A DNA stretch of 34,135 bases, taken from Lachnospiraceae bacterium (lineage in GTDB: Bacteria; Bacillota; Clostridia; Lachnospirales; Lachnospiraceae). Position 1 is the first letter of the stretch, and each line of letters opens with the position of its first letter. A model generated the notes under the pieces. It worked only from the letters and a program-made list of their open reading frames with translations. It was not told the origin of the DNA and did no database searches. The translations under genes were made by a program, and so were the position numbers. The stretch is taken from NCBI GenBank assembly GCA_029227035.1, contig JAQXZD010000067.1, positions 1-34,135 of the forward strand, given 5' to 3'. Below are positions 14,902 to 22,805 of the stretch, one piece after another.

Positions 14902-15709
14902 TTGGACTTCCTGGCTGTCTTATGATTTTATGAAGAGTGCGTTTCTTGCAATCTTAATTATCACACCGCTTTTTGGACTGATGGGAACTATGATTGTAAA
15001 TAAAAAAATGGCATATTTTTCCGATGCGCTGGGCCATTCGGCACTGACGGGCATTGCAGTGGGGGTGGTGTGCGGTATTCCGGACACCAATCTTTCAATG
15101 GTGATTTTTGCGGTGGTATTTGCGCTTTTGCTTAATAAAATCGGAAGCAAAAGTACGGCTTCCACCGATACGATTATCTCTGTATTTTCGTCCTGTTCCG
15201 TGGCAATCGGACTTGCGATCCTCTCCAAGGGCGGCAATTTCAGTAAATATTCCGGAATTCTGGTGGGGGATGTGCTTAGTATCACGAAGCAGGAGATTAT
15301 CTATCTTGTGGTTATCTTTGCCGTTACCATCATCTTCTGGGGAATCTGTTTTAACTGGATGAATGCAATCTGTATCCACAGGGCGCTTGCCGGAAGCAAA
15401 CGCATTCCGGTGCGGCTGATGGATAATATTTTTGCGGTCCTGGTGGCATTGATTGTCATGATGTCTATTAAGTGGGTGGGAATTTTGATTATCAATGCCC
15501 TCTTAATTCTTCCGGCGGCAGCCAGCAGAAACATCTCTGTAAACATGCGGGAATATCATCTGTTTTCCCTGATATTTTCTGTGTTTTCCGGGGTGCTGGG
15601 GCTGATTCTGTCTTATTACACCAATGTGGCAACCGGTCCGATGATTGTTATTATCGCGTCATTGATTTATTTTCTGACTTATTTTTTCGGGAAAAAATGC
15701 AGAGAATAA
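14894..15709 (+). CDS. znuB: Metal ABC transporter permease
   Basis: A 271-residue permease of the ABC-3 (ZnuB/TroC) family with about eight hydrophobic segments from residue ~10 to the end. The family signatures KMAYFSDALGHSALTGIAVG and IKWVGILIINALLILPAAAS are clear. It forms the membrane channel for the divalent metal delivered by the upstream binding protein. The start overlaps the ATPase gene, behind GGAGGAAGAGG. No terminator is evident after it; the ispE promoter begins 20 nt downstream. Confidence 0.92.
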   Translation: MIDWTSWLSYDFMKSAFLAILIITPLFGLMGTMIVNKKMAYFSDALGHSALTGIAVGVVCGIPDTNLSMVIFAVVFALLLNKIGSKSTASTDTIISVFSSCSVAIGLAILSKGGNFSKYSGILVGDVLSITKQEIIYLVVIFAVTIIFWGICFNWMNAICIHRALAGSKRIPVRLMDNIFAVLVALIVMMSIKWVGILIINALLILPAAASRNISVNMREYHLFSLIFSVFSGVLGLILSYYTNVATGPMIVIIASLIYFLTYFFGKKCRE

Positions 15710-15728
15710 AAATGAAAACAGCTATAAT

Positions 15729-15757
15729 TTGACCGATTGTATAAAATGTGATACAAT
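15729..15757 (+). promoter_or_regulatory. Sigma-A promoter for ispE
   Basis: TTGACC (15729-15734), a 17-nt spacer and TACAAT (15752-15757), 31 nt before the ispE ATG. One of the best matches in the window. Confidence 0.8.
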
Positions 15758-15787
15758 CAATGTATACAAAATACAGAGGAAATACAC

Positions 15788-16663
15788 ATGGATGAGATTA
15801 CGTTAAAAGCCCTGGCAAAGATTAATCTGGGGCTGGATGTGGTACGGAAAAGAGAAGACGGTTACCATGAAGTGCGGATGATTATGCAGACCATACATCT
15901 GTACGACCGGCTGAAAATCAAAAAGACGAATACAGGAGGAATCAAGATCCAGACCAATCTGCCGTATTTACCGGTGAATGAAAATAATCTGGTGTACAAG
16001 GCAGGCAGGATGCTGATGGAAGAGTTTGGAATCACGGATGGTGTGCTTGTGGATCTGGAGAAGCGGATTCCCGTAGCGGCGGGCATGGCGGGCGGCAGTA
16101 CGGATGCAGCGGCCATGATGTATGGCATGAACCGGATTTTTGAACTGGGGCTTTCCAATAAGGAGCTTATGGAGAGAGCGGTTCAGATTGGCGCGGATGT
16201 TCCTTACTGCATTATGAGGGGAACCGCCTTGGCGGAGGGAATCGGCGAAAAGCTCACGGCAATGCCGCCCATGGTAAAATGTTTTGTACTGGTGGCAAAG
16301 CCGCCGGTATCCGTTTCCACCAAACTGGTGTATCAGAACCTGAAACTGGATAATCAAACCGTGCACCCGGATATGGATGTGCTGGCGGCGGATATTAAAC
16401 GAAAGGATTATGCTTCCATCTGCGCGCATATGGAAAATCTTCTCGAGACGGTTACGATTCCGCTTTATCCGGCTATTGCGCAGATTAAGGAGCGCATGTG
16501 TGAAAATGGTGCAGATGCAGCTATGATGAGCGGAAGCGGTCCAACCGTTTTTGGTCTTTTCAGGGATGAGGAGAAAGCAAAGGCAGCGCGGGCAGATATG
16601 CGACGAAGCGGTCTTGCCAGACAGGTATATCTTACCACGGTATATAATAACAGAAGGAAATAA
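15788..16663 (+). CDS. ispE: 4-diphosphocytidyl-2-C-methyl-D-erythritol kinase
   Basis: A 291-residue GHMP kinase that phosphorylates CDP-methylerythritol in the MEP (non-mevalonate) isoprenoid pathway. The N-terminal AKINLGLDVVRKREDGYHEV contains the catalytic Lys11. The ATP loop is PVAAGMAGGSTDAAA (residues 95-109), and the catalytic Asp137 lies in IGADVPYCI. The GHMP C-terminal motif MSGSGPTVFGLF is complete. The gene follows a strong promoter and is succeeded 17 nt later by a GntR regulator, probably in the same transcript. Confidence 0.96.
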   Translation: MDEITLKALAKINLGLDVVRKREDGYHEVRMIMQTIHLYDRLKIKKTNTGGIKIQTNLPYLPVNENNLVYKAGRMLMEEFGITDGVLVDLEKRIPVAAGMAGGSTDAAAMMYGMNRIFELGLSNKELMERAVQIGADVPYCIMRGTALAEGIGEKLTAMPPMVKCFVLVAKPPVSVSTKLVYQNLKLDNQTVHPDMDVLAADIKRKDYASICAHMENLLETVTIPLYPAIAQIKERMCENGADAAMMSGSGPTVFGLFRDEEKAKAARADMRRSGLARQVYLTTVYNNRRK

Positions 16664-16679
16664 GAATGGAGATGAAACC

Positions 16680-17354
16680 ATGACAGAGGATTTGACGCTC
16701 AATATGGATGCGTATCTGCCATTGCGTGATGTCGTATTTAATACACTCAGAGAGGCAATATTAAAAGGAGATTTGAAGCCGGGAGAGAGGCTTATGGAGC
16801 TTCAGCTTGCGGCAAAGCTGGGAGTCAGCCGGACACCGATCCGGGAGGCAATCCGTATGCTGGAACAGGAGGGGCTTGCAGTGACCATGCCGCGAAAGGG
16901 CGCGGAGGTTGCCAAGATGACTTTGAAGGATATGGAGGATGTGCTGGAAATCCGGGAGGCTTTGGATGAGCTGGCGGTAAGGATTGCCTGCGAGAAAATT
17001 ACGGATGAACAGCTCAGACGTCTGGCAGATGTCAAGGATGCGTTTGAGACCAGCACGAAAACCGGGGATGTGAAGAAGATTGCGGAGTCGGATGTCAGCT
17101 TCCATGATGTGATCTATGAGGCAACGGACAACCCGAAGCTGGTTACGCTTTTGAACAATCTCAGAGAGCAGATTTATCGTTACCGGGTAGAGTATGTAAA
17201 GGATCCGAAGAATTATCCGGTTTTGATTGCGGAGCATGAGGCAATCATGGAGGGATTGTGGAGGCACGATAAGAAGGCAGCAACCCTTGCCATGCATGAG
17301 CATGTGAAGAATCAGGCAGTTGCGGTGAAAGCCGTGATTCAAAGACAGAATTAG
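16680..17354 (+). CDS. GntR family transcriptional regulator (FadR/FCD type)
   Basis: A 224-residue regulator. A winged helix-turn-helix spans about residues 10-80 (ILKGDLKPGERLMELQLAAK, then LGVSRTPIREAIRMLEQEGL). The FCD ligand-binding domain follows (~88-215), with Asp/His residues in SDVSFHDVIYEATDN and MHEHVKN that typically bind metal and a small carboxylic acid. ATG 16680 follows GGAGAT; the frame is open upstream inside ispE, but that part does not resemble the family. The targets and effector are not evident. It lies between ispE and the germination operon and may be co-transcribed with ispE. Confidence 0.9.
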   Translation: MTEDLTLNMDAYLPLRDVVFNTLREAILKGDLKPGERLMELQLAAKLGVSRTPIREAIRMLEQEGLAVTMPRKGAEVAKMTLKDMEDVLEIREALDELAVRIACEKITDEQLRRLADVKDAFETSTKTGDVKKIAESDVSFHDVIYEATDNPKLVTLLNNLREQIYRYRVEYVKDPKNYPVLIAEHEAIMEGLWRHDKKAATLAMHEHVKNQAVAVKAVIQRQN

Positions 17355-17419
17355 TCCGCGCATAATTATCAACAGAAATGGTAATCCTAGTGGCAGAACA
17401 GAATGGAAAGAGGACTGTC

Positions 17420-18934
17420 ATGAAGGATAACAAAATCAGAATTTCCACAGATTTACAGAAAAATATAGAGGAATACCGGCGCATTTTTGCGGATTGCGCC
17501 GATATTAAAATGAAAAAGATGGCACTCGGCAGCAGTAAAAAGCGCGAGTGCTTTCTTGCGTATATTGAAGTGTCGGTGGATAATATGCTTCTGGAAACCA
17601 CGGCACTTGGCCGGGCGCTGGCTTATCTGGAACAGATACCGGAGGAACAGATCAATGCAGCACTGGACAGGAATGCAATGGGAATCTCGGATGTGACACC
17701 CTATGAATATATGGAGGATGCGGCGGCGGGAATGCTGACCGGCGATGCGGTTCTCTTTGTGGACGGATATGCCAAAGCACTGAAAATTGCGGATAAGGGA
17801 TATCCGGGTATGGGGATACAGGAACCGGATTCGGAGAAAGCAATACGCGGCTCCAAGGAGGGTTTTGCGGATTCCGTTAAGACCAACACGGCATTGATTC
17901 GAAAGAGAGTGCGTTCCTCACGCATGAAGGTGCAGGAATTGCAGGTGGGACTGCGTTCCCACTCCGGTGTCAATCTGATTTTTATGGAGGATTTAATCTA
18001 TCCTTCCGTGCTACAGGAGATAAAAAAAAGAATTGAAGAATATGAGGTAGATGGGGTTCTGGATTCCGGAAGTCTTGAGCAGCTCGCGGAGAAAAAATGG
18101 TATTCTCCTTTTCCGCAGTTTCAGACTACCCAGAGACCGGACCGGGCGGCGCTTGCGGTTTTGGAGGGGAGAGTGGTGCTGCTATTGGATAATTCGCCGG
18201 AGGCATTGATTCTTCCGACGGATTTTAATTCTTTTTTGAAAACAAGTGATGATTATTATAATCGTTTTCCGGCGGCTTCTTTTGGACGGCTCCTGCGATA
18301 CATGGCGGCCTTTTTTGCCCTGACACTGCCCGGGCTGTATCTTGCCGTGACAAATTTTCACACACAGATTTTACCGACACCGCTTCTTCTGTCCTTCTGG
18401 GAAGCAAGAATCGGGGTTCCGTTTCCGGCGGCGCTGGAAGTCATACTGATGGAGCTCTCCTTTGAACTTTTGCGGGAAGCGGGGGTGCGTCTGCCCGGAG
18501 CCATGGGAAATACCATAGGAATCGTGGGAGGACTGATTATCGGGCAGGCAGCGGTGGATGCCAATCTGGTCAGTCCGATTGTGGTGATTGTTGTAGCGTT
18601 TACGGCACTGTGCTCCTTTTCTATTCCCAATGAAGAGTTCGCTTTTTCCTTTCGGATTCTGAAATTTTTCGTCATTGTGATGTCGGCATGGCTGGGCTTC
18701 TTTGGATTTCTGATGGCACTTCTGGTCATACTGATTCATTTGTCCGGACTTAAGAGCTTCGGAATTCCTTATCTGATGCCTTTTGTGGGAGCGGATCTGA
18801 CGGGCTATCATGACGAACGGGATTCTATTGTCAGGGCACCGGCGCAGAGCCTGAACAGGAGACCGGTCTATGCCAGACGCAGGGAGCGGGTGCGCCTGAA
18901 AAAGAAACAGGAGGATAGGAATGTTTTCAGATAA
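17420..18934 (+). CDS. Spore germination receptor A subunit (GerA/GerKA family)
   Basis: A 504-residue GerA-family subunit of an inner-spore-membrane nutrient germinant receptor. A cytosolic N-terminal domain occupies residues 1-~285 (ECFLAYIEVSVDNMLLE, LPTDFNSFLKTSDDYYNRFP). It is followed by several membrane helices (~290-460, including the family motif FWEARIGVPFPAALEVILMEL) and a basic cytosolic tail. I use ATG 17420, with AGAGG upstream; an in-frame ATG at 17378 lacks a ribosome site. The 14-nt overlap with the B-subunit gene shows translational coupling. Expression in the forespore by sigma-G is expected from family knowledge, but I could not identify the promoter. Confidence 0.93.
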   Translation: MKDNKIRISTDLQKNIEEYRRIFADCADIKMKKMALGSSKKRECFLAYIEVSVDNMLLETTALGRALAYLEQIPEEQINAALDRNAMGISDVTPYEYMEDAAAGMLTGDAVLFVDGYAKALKIADKGYPGMGIQEPDSEKAIRGSKEGFADSVKTNTALIRKRVRSSRMKVQELQVGLRSHSGVNLIFMEDLIYPSVLQEIKKRIEEYEVDGVLDSGSLEQLAEKKWYSPFPQFQTTQRPDRAALAVLEGRVVLLLDNSPEALILPTDFNSFLKTSDDYYNRFPAASFGRLLRYMAAFFALTLPGLYLAVTNFHTQILPTPLLLSFWEARIGVPFPAALEVILMELSFELLREAGVRLPGAMGNTIGIVGGLIIGQAAVDANLVSPIVVIVVAFTALCSFSIPNEEFAFSFRILKFFVIVMSAWLGFFGFLMALLVILIHLSGLKSFGIPYLMPFVGADLTGYHDERDSIVRAPAQSLNRRPVYARRRERVRLKKKQEDRNVFR

Positions 18935-20027
18935 TGACAAGATATCCACAAGACAGATATTCCGGTTATTTGTATTTGATTTTATCGGTCAGAGCACACT
19001 GGTGTTGCCGGCAAAACTGGCAGCAGTGTCCGGCAATGACGGATTGTTCAGCATACTGATTGGCGGAGGGCTGGCAAGCCTTTATCTTTTGTATCTTATG
19101 AGGGTTTTGCGTGGAATGGATATGGATTTGCTTTCCTTCATGCGGCAGTCTCTTCCGGTCTGGGTTGAAAAGACGGTCACTTTTTTCCTGATATTCCATT
19201 TTATCTGGATGGCAGGGTACGGAGCCTATATGTTTTCGGATGTCATGCAAAGAAGTCTCATCCGGGGCGAATCCTATACACTGATTCTGGCACTGGTGCT
19301 GGCGGTGGCAGGGTATGCGGTCAGCGGCGGTATTGAGAGCCGGGCACGGATTTATGAGGTTTTGTTTGTGGTGCTGTTTGTATTGTTGTTTGTCATGTTT
19401 CTGGTGGCGGCAAGGGATATGGACATGGACTATCTCAGAGGCTTTTTCAGGGCAAAACCGGCTGCGGTGGCGGGAGGAAGTCTGCCGGTTTTTTTCTGCC
19501 TGTCCCCGATTTTCCTGTTTCTGTTTTTCCCGGCTTATGTGAAAAAGGATAACTGGAAAAAAATGGGCTATGCAGCAGCCGGGGCGCTCTGGTTTGCGGT
19601 TTTTGTCATTGCGGTGCTCTATGTGATATTGGTGGGAACTTTCGGAAGCACGGCGCTTTCCACTATGCGTTATCCGGCGGTTACACTGATGAGCAGTATT
19701 CATCTGAAGGGAAGTTTTTTAAAAAGACTGGATGCGTTTATGATTGGAATCTGGTTTTTTACGCTGTTTGCATTTGTGAGTGTGTTTTTATTCTACGGGA
19801 AGGAACTCTTGCAGAAACCGGGAAAATGTGATGGAAAACCTGCAGGAAAAAAGGCTGGTCTGATATTATGGGGCTTGACGTTTGTGGTGGCGGAATTGTT
19901 CCGGTACGGAGAGTGGAAAGGGTTCTTTATCAATTATCTGTGCTGCGTTGCGGGACCGCTGCTTCTGGTTCTGCCGGCAGCCTTGCTGGTGATTGGAAAA
20001 TGCAGAAAAAACAGGAGGGCGGTATGA
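18921..20027 (+). CDS. Spore germination permease (GerAB/GerKB family)
   Basis: A 368-residue integral membrane protein of the APC superfamily with about ten predicted helices, forming the B subunit of the germinant receptor. In characterised systems this subunit binds the nutrient germinant. The N-terminus ISTRQIFRLFVFDFIGQSTL and the central FPAYVKKDNWKK segment are typical of the family. AGGAGG lies just before ATG 18921. It overlaps the A gene upstream and the C gene downstream (ATGA, 20024-20027), so the three genes form one tightly coupled operon. Confidence 0.92.
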   Translation: MFSDNDKISTRQIFRLFVFDFIGQSTLVLPAKLAAVSGNDGLFSILIGGGLASLYLLYLMRVLRGMDMDLLSFMRQSLPVWVEKTVTFFLIFHFIWMAGYGAYMFSDVMQRSLIRGESYTLILALVLAVAGYAVSGGIESRARIYEVLFVVLFVLLFVMFLVAARDMDMDYLRGFFRAKPAAVAGGSLPVFFCLSPIFLFLFFPAYVKKDNWKKMGYAAAGALWFAVFVIAVLYVILVGTFGSTALSTMRYPAVTLMSSIHLKGSFLKRLDAFMIGIWFFTLFAFVSVFLFYGKELLQKPGKCDGKPAGKKAGLILWGLTFVVAELFRYGEWKGFFINYLCCVAGPLLLVLPAALLVIGKCRKNRRAV

Positions 20028-20662
20028 GAAAAAACTACAGGAAATGGATGGTTCCGGTGATACTGATTTTTGCGTTTTTTATGCAGGGATGCAGTGCACA
20101 GGAGCTGGAAAACCGTTGCTTTCCGATGCTTGCAGCAGTGGATTACAAGGATGGACAGGTGGAGTTTTTCTATGGTTTTCCGGGACTCAGTCAGGCTGAT
20201 AATACGGATATGGAAGAAGCAAAGGTGAACGCGGCAAAGACAACCGGGGACAGTTTTGCGTCCTGTGTCCGGTTGTATGAGGAGGAACTGAGCAGGAAGA
20301 CAGACTGCAATCATCTCAAGGTACTGGTAATTGGAAAAGATCTTTTGGAAAATCAAAAGCAGTATGACGCAATGCTTTCTTATCTGAAAGATACGGAACT
20401 TTATCCCCGCAACACCTATGTATGTGTGACGGAAGATGTGGATGCTTTGCTGGAGTGTGAGGCGGATTTGCCGGAAGATATGGGGACTTATCTGGAGAGT
20501 TATCTGCAGAATCATGAATCCGATCGACAGGTGGAGCTTTTTAATATCGGAAAGCTGATAGATGAAAAGGAGAATCGGATGAAGGCGGTTTCACTTCCAT
20601 ATCTTGAGGTGGAGGATGGCGTGATTCTCTGGGAAAATTGTTACAAATTGAATAAAGAGTAG
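20024..20662 (+). CDS. Short Ger(x)C-type spore germination lipoprotein
   Basis: A 212-residue lipoprotein in the C-subunit position of the receptor operon. The signal peptide ends with FFMQGCSAQE, and Cys23 is the likely lipidation site. The rest matches the N-terminal GerC domain (ELENRCFPMLAAVDYKDGQ, HLKVLVIGKDLLE, YPRNTYVCVTEDVDALLE, MKAVSLPYLEVEDGVILWEN). GerC proteins are usually about 370-400 residues; here the frame stops where the large C-terminal domain would begin. The stop is followed at once by a 290-bp imperfect palindrome. It could be a natural short form or a gene cut by an insertion. AGGAGGG precedes the ATG, which overlaps the B gene by 4 nt. Confidence 0.82.
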   Translation: MRKNYRKWMVPVILIFAFFMQGCSAQELENRCFPMLAAVDYKDGQVEFFYGFPGLSQADNTDMEEAKVNAAKTTGDSFASCVRLYEEELSRKTDCNHLKVLVIGKDLLENQKQYDAMLSYLKDTELYPRNTYVCVTEDVDALLECEADLPEDMGTYLESYLQNHESDRQVELFNIGKLIDEKENRMKAVSLPYLEVEDGVILWENCYKLNKE

Positions 20663-20676
20663 AAAACCGGAAATGC

Positions 20677-20968
20677 TTCTAATATAACGACATGATAGCA
20701 AATTGTATGAAAACAATTATCTTATTAAAATTACATTTTTTCGCAGGAGTGCATTATATTTTGTTCAAGTCAAAAATCGAGTTTGTATCATGAACGATTT
20801 TATATAATTTTCGATAAATATGAAACTTTTACGCTATTATTTCTATTTGATGGAACCATGATACTGTCAATTTTTGTCTTTCACAAAACAAATACACCCC
20901 TGCGAAATATCTAAATAGTATAAAACAATTATTTCCTGTAATTTTGCAATCAGTCAAATATCTAAGAA
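20677..20968. repeat. Long imperfect palindrome (MITE-like) between gerC and spoIIR
   Basis: The two halves of this AT-rich gap are imperfect reverse complements: left arm 20677-20792, right arm 20857-20968, central 64 nt unpaired. Exact blocks include TTTCGCAGG (20739-20747) with CCTGCGAAA (20899-20907) and GTATCATG (20785-20792) with CATGATAC (20857-20864). Similarity continues outward to TTCT / AGAA at the ends. It has no coding capacity. It fills almost the whole 327-bp intergenic space; I recognise no promoter in it. Confidence 0.75.
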
Positions 20969-20989
20969 TAAACAATAAGAGGTGGAAAA

Positions 20990-21598
20990 ATGAAGCATCG
21001 GTTTTTATTATTTGGAATTGCAGTAATCTCTGTCCTGTGTGCGCTGGCATACATACAGACTCCGGAAAAGGATCCGCTTCAGCCGGAGATTGCGGACAAG
21101 ATTCTGCGGTTTCATATCCTTGCAAACAGTGACAGTGATGAAGATCAGGAGATTAAGAAGACAGTGCGGGATGAAGTGGGACGGATGATGGAGAAGAAAC
21201 TGAAAGGTGCAAAAAGTCTTGCGGAGACGGAAGAAATTGTGGAGGAAAATCTGGATGCGATTGTCCATACGGCAGAGAAAACACTGGCAGAAAACGGATA
21301 TACCTATGGGGCAAAAGCAAGGCTGGCAACTGTGGATTTTCCGGTGAAAACATATGGAAATTATACCTTTCCGGCGGGGGAATACGAGGCATTGCAGGTG
21401 ACGCTTGGCGAAGGGGAGGGGCACAACTGGTGGTGCGTGCTTTATCCGAATATGTGCTTTCAGGGAAGTGTCTATGAGGTGATTGGCGAGGAGGCAGACG
21501 AAGCGCTTCGCGAAGTACTGACAAAAGAAGAATATGAGGATGTGTTTGACTCAGAAAATATAGAGGTTCGTTTCAAATTCCTTGAATATTTCCAATAA
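20990..21598 (+). CDS. spoIIR: Stage II sporulation protein R
   Basis: A 202-residue exported signalling protein made in the forespore. It triggers SpoIIGA in the mother-cell membrane to process pro-sigma-E. One N-terminal hydrophobic segment (residues ~5-22) serves for export. The family core is clear: ILRFHILANSDSDEDQEIKK, VRDEV, then FPAGEYEALQVTLGEGEGHN and WWCVLYPNMCF. A GAGGTGG ribosome site precedes ATG 20990. In other clostridia it is under sigma-F; no convincing sigma-F site is visible, and the 5' flank is taken up by the long palindrome ending 22 nt upstream. Confidence 0.95.
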   Translation: MKHRFLLFGIAVISVLCALAYIQTPEKDPLQPEIADKILRFHILANSDSDEDQEIKKTVRDEVGRMMEKKLKGAKSLAETEEIVEENLDAIVHTAEKTLAENGYTYGAKARLATVDFPVKTYGNYTFPAGEYEALQVTLGEGEGHNWWCVLYPNMCFQGSVYEVIGEEADEALREVLTKEEYEDVFDSENIEVRFKFLEYFQ

Positions 21599-21650
21599 AA
21601 AAGGTATCATAGCAATGAAGTAAAGAAGTGGAAGACAAAGGAGAATAATC

Positions 21651-22097
21651 ATGACAAAGGAAGTGCTGCTTTCCATTCAGGGTCTGCAGGTGACAGACGA
21701 CAATCAAAGTGATACCACGGAGGTAATCGCGCCGGGGGAGTACTATTTTCGAAATGGCAGACATTTTCTTCTCTATGATGAGGTGTCTGAGGAAAAACAG
21801 GAAGTTACAAAGAATATTATCAAGGTATCCAATGACTCCATGGAACTGACCAAGCGGGGCATAGTGAATGTACATATGGTTTTTGAAAAAGACAAAAAGA
21901 ATGTGACTTATTATTATACGCCATACGGAAGTCTTTTGGTGGGAATCAATGCTTACCATATTGCGGTGACCGAAGAAGCGGAAAAGCTTGCAGTGGATGT
22001 AAAGTACGCGCTGGAGATTAACAATGAGCATCTGGCGAACTGCCACATTCAGATTCAGGCAACGCCGCGGAGAGATGAGGGTTTTAAACTGGTTTAA
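21651..22097 (+). CDS. DUF1934 family protein (YwiB-like)
   Basis: A 148-residue predicted beta-barrel protein of the DUF1934 (calycin-like) family, whose function is not established. Family features are VLLSIQGLQ at the N-terminus, the central DSMELTKRGIVNVHMVFEKD, and TPYGSLLVGINAYHI followed by VDVKYALEINNEHLANCHIQ. There is no signal peptide. AAGGAGA precedes the ATG at good spacing. It lies 52 nt after spoIIR without an obvious terminator, so it may be co-transcribed, and it ends at a strong bidirectional terminator. Confidence 0.88.
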   Translation: MTKEVLLSIQGLQVTDDNQSDTTEVIAPGEYYFRNGRHFLLYDEVSEEKQEVTKNIIKVSNDSMELTKRGIVNVHMVFEKDKKNVTYYYTPYGSLLVGINAYHIAVTEEAEKLAVDVKYALEINNEHLANCHIQIQATPRRDEGFKLV

Positions 22098-22106
22098 AGG
22101 GAAATC

Positions 22107-22132
22107 AAAAAGCTGCCGGCTGGCAGCTTTTT
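22107..22132. terminator. Bidirectional Rho-independent terminator
   Basis: A perfect 11-bp stem, AAAAAGCTGCC (22107-22117) with GGCAGCTTTTT (22122-22132), loop GGCT. The A and T flanks give a T-tract on both strands, ending the converging DUF1934 and minus-strand genes. Confidence 0.9.
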
Positions 22133-22133
22133 G

Positions 22134-22649
22134 TTATTTCTTCTTCTTTTTTGTTTCCTTTCCGGCTTTGGCTTTTTCAGCTTCAAGCTGGGCGCTGGCT
22201 TCTTTATACTTAGCCTGAATCTTAGCGCGGAATCCTTTCTTTTTGACAGGCGCTTTTTCGATAGGACCGTGAATTCCGCGTACTGCGGTAATATACAGAC
22301 CGCTGACGGTTGCCTTGACTTCCTTCTTGACCGGAATGTCTTCGAAAATCTGCTCGTCAGCAATCAGTGTCATGACTCTCGGGCCAACCTTGGCTTTGAC
22401 AATCGGAAGCTTGGAGCGCCGCATCAGTTTCGGAGTCTGCTCCAATACCTGAGCGGGAAGCCCGGAATCTTTCATGGGCATCTTTTTCTTGTCGATAATC
22501 AGCATGGATACAGTCTGTGCTGCTGCTGCGATTTGTTCGTCCTGTTCGGCTTTTCTCTTCTCTGCCTTCTTGCCGAGGAAGTACAGAGCAATCATGGCGG
22601 CAACTAAGATTACCGCAATGACGATTAATACGATTGCTAATTTACTCAC
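22134..22649 (-). CDS. Single-pass membrane protein with Lys-rich tail, function unknown
   Basis: A 171-residue protein with one N-terminal membrane helix (residues ~4-26, LAIVLIVIAVILVAAMIALYFLG), a short coiled segment, a soluble domain (~45-130, including TPKLMRRSKLPIVKAKVGPR and TLIADEQIFEDIPVKKEV) and a strongly basic tail ending in consecutive Lys residues. The start is GTG at 22649, 8 nt after GGGAGG; the upstream extension in the frame overlaps the promoter. The topology suggests a cytosolic domain tethered to the membrane. I believe similar proteins occur in other Lachnospiraceae, but I know of no function. It has its own promoter and shares a terminator. Confidence 0.82.
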   Translation of the reverse strand: MSKLAIVLIVIAVILVAAMIALYFLGKKAEKRKAEQDEQIAAAAQTVSMLIIDKKKMPMKDSGLPAQVLEQTPKLMRRSKLPIVKAKVGPRVMTLIADEQIFEDIPVKKEVKATVSGLYITAVRGIHGPIEKAPVKKKGFRAKIQAKYKEASAQLEAEKAKAGKETKKKKK

Positions 22650-22680
22650 GTTGAGTTCCTCCCTGTTTGTGCTGAGGTAT

Positions 22681-22709
22681 ATTGTAACAAAATTTGTTTT
22701 AAAAATCAA
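22681..22709 (-). promoter_or_regulatory. Promoter for the minus-strand membrane protein gene
   Basis: On the minus strand TTGATT (complement of 22704-22709), a 17-nt spacer and TACAAT (complement of 22681-22686), 31 nt before the GTG. Confidence 0.7.
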
Positions 22710-22726
22710 TGCGTATATAATAGCGT

Positions 22727-22755
22727 TTGTATTTTAGGGCAAAATATGATATGTT
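22727..22755 (+). promoter_or_regulatory. Promoter for the trigger-factor-like lipoprotein gene
   Basis: TTGTAT (22727-22732), a 17-nt spacer and TATGTT (22750-22755), back-to-back with the minus-strand promoter at 22681-22709. Confidence 0.5.
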
Positions 22756-22805
22756 AAGGAAGCTGGGTTCCTTAAAATAAGAACCTGCAGGAAAGGAATT
22801 ATCAT

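Noticed and set aside
17355-17419. Possible sigma-G promoter before the germination operon
   Set aside because: GCATA-like and TAATCCTA-like pieces occur, but spacing does not fit the consensus; not called.
20910-20989. Possible sigma-F promoter before spoIIR
   Set aside because: A GTATA is present at 20918, but no GG-rich -10 element follows at correct spacing.
22756-22773. Small inverted repeat AAGGAA / TTCCTT before the foldase lipoprotein gene
   Set aside because: Only 6 bp and low complexity; too short to call an operator or terminator.
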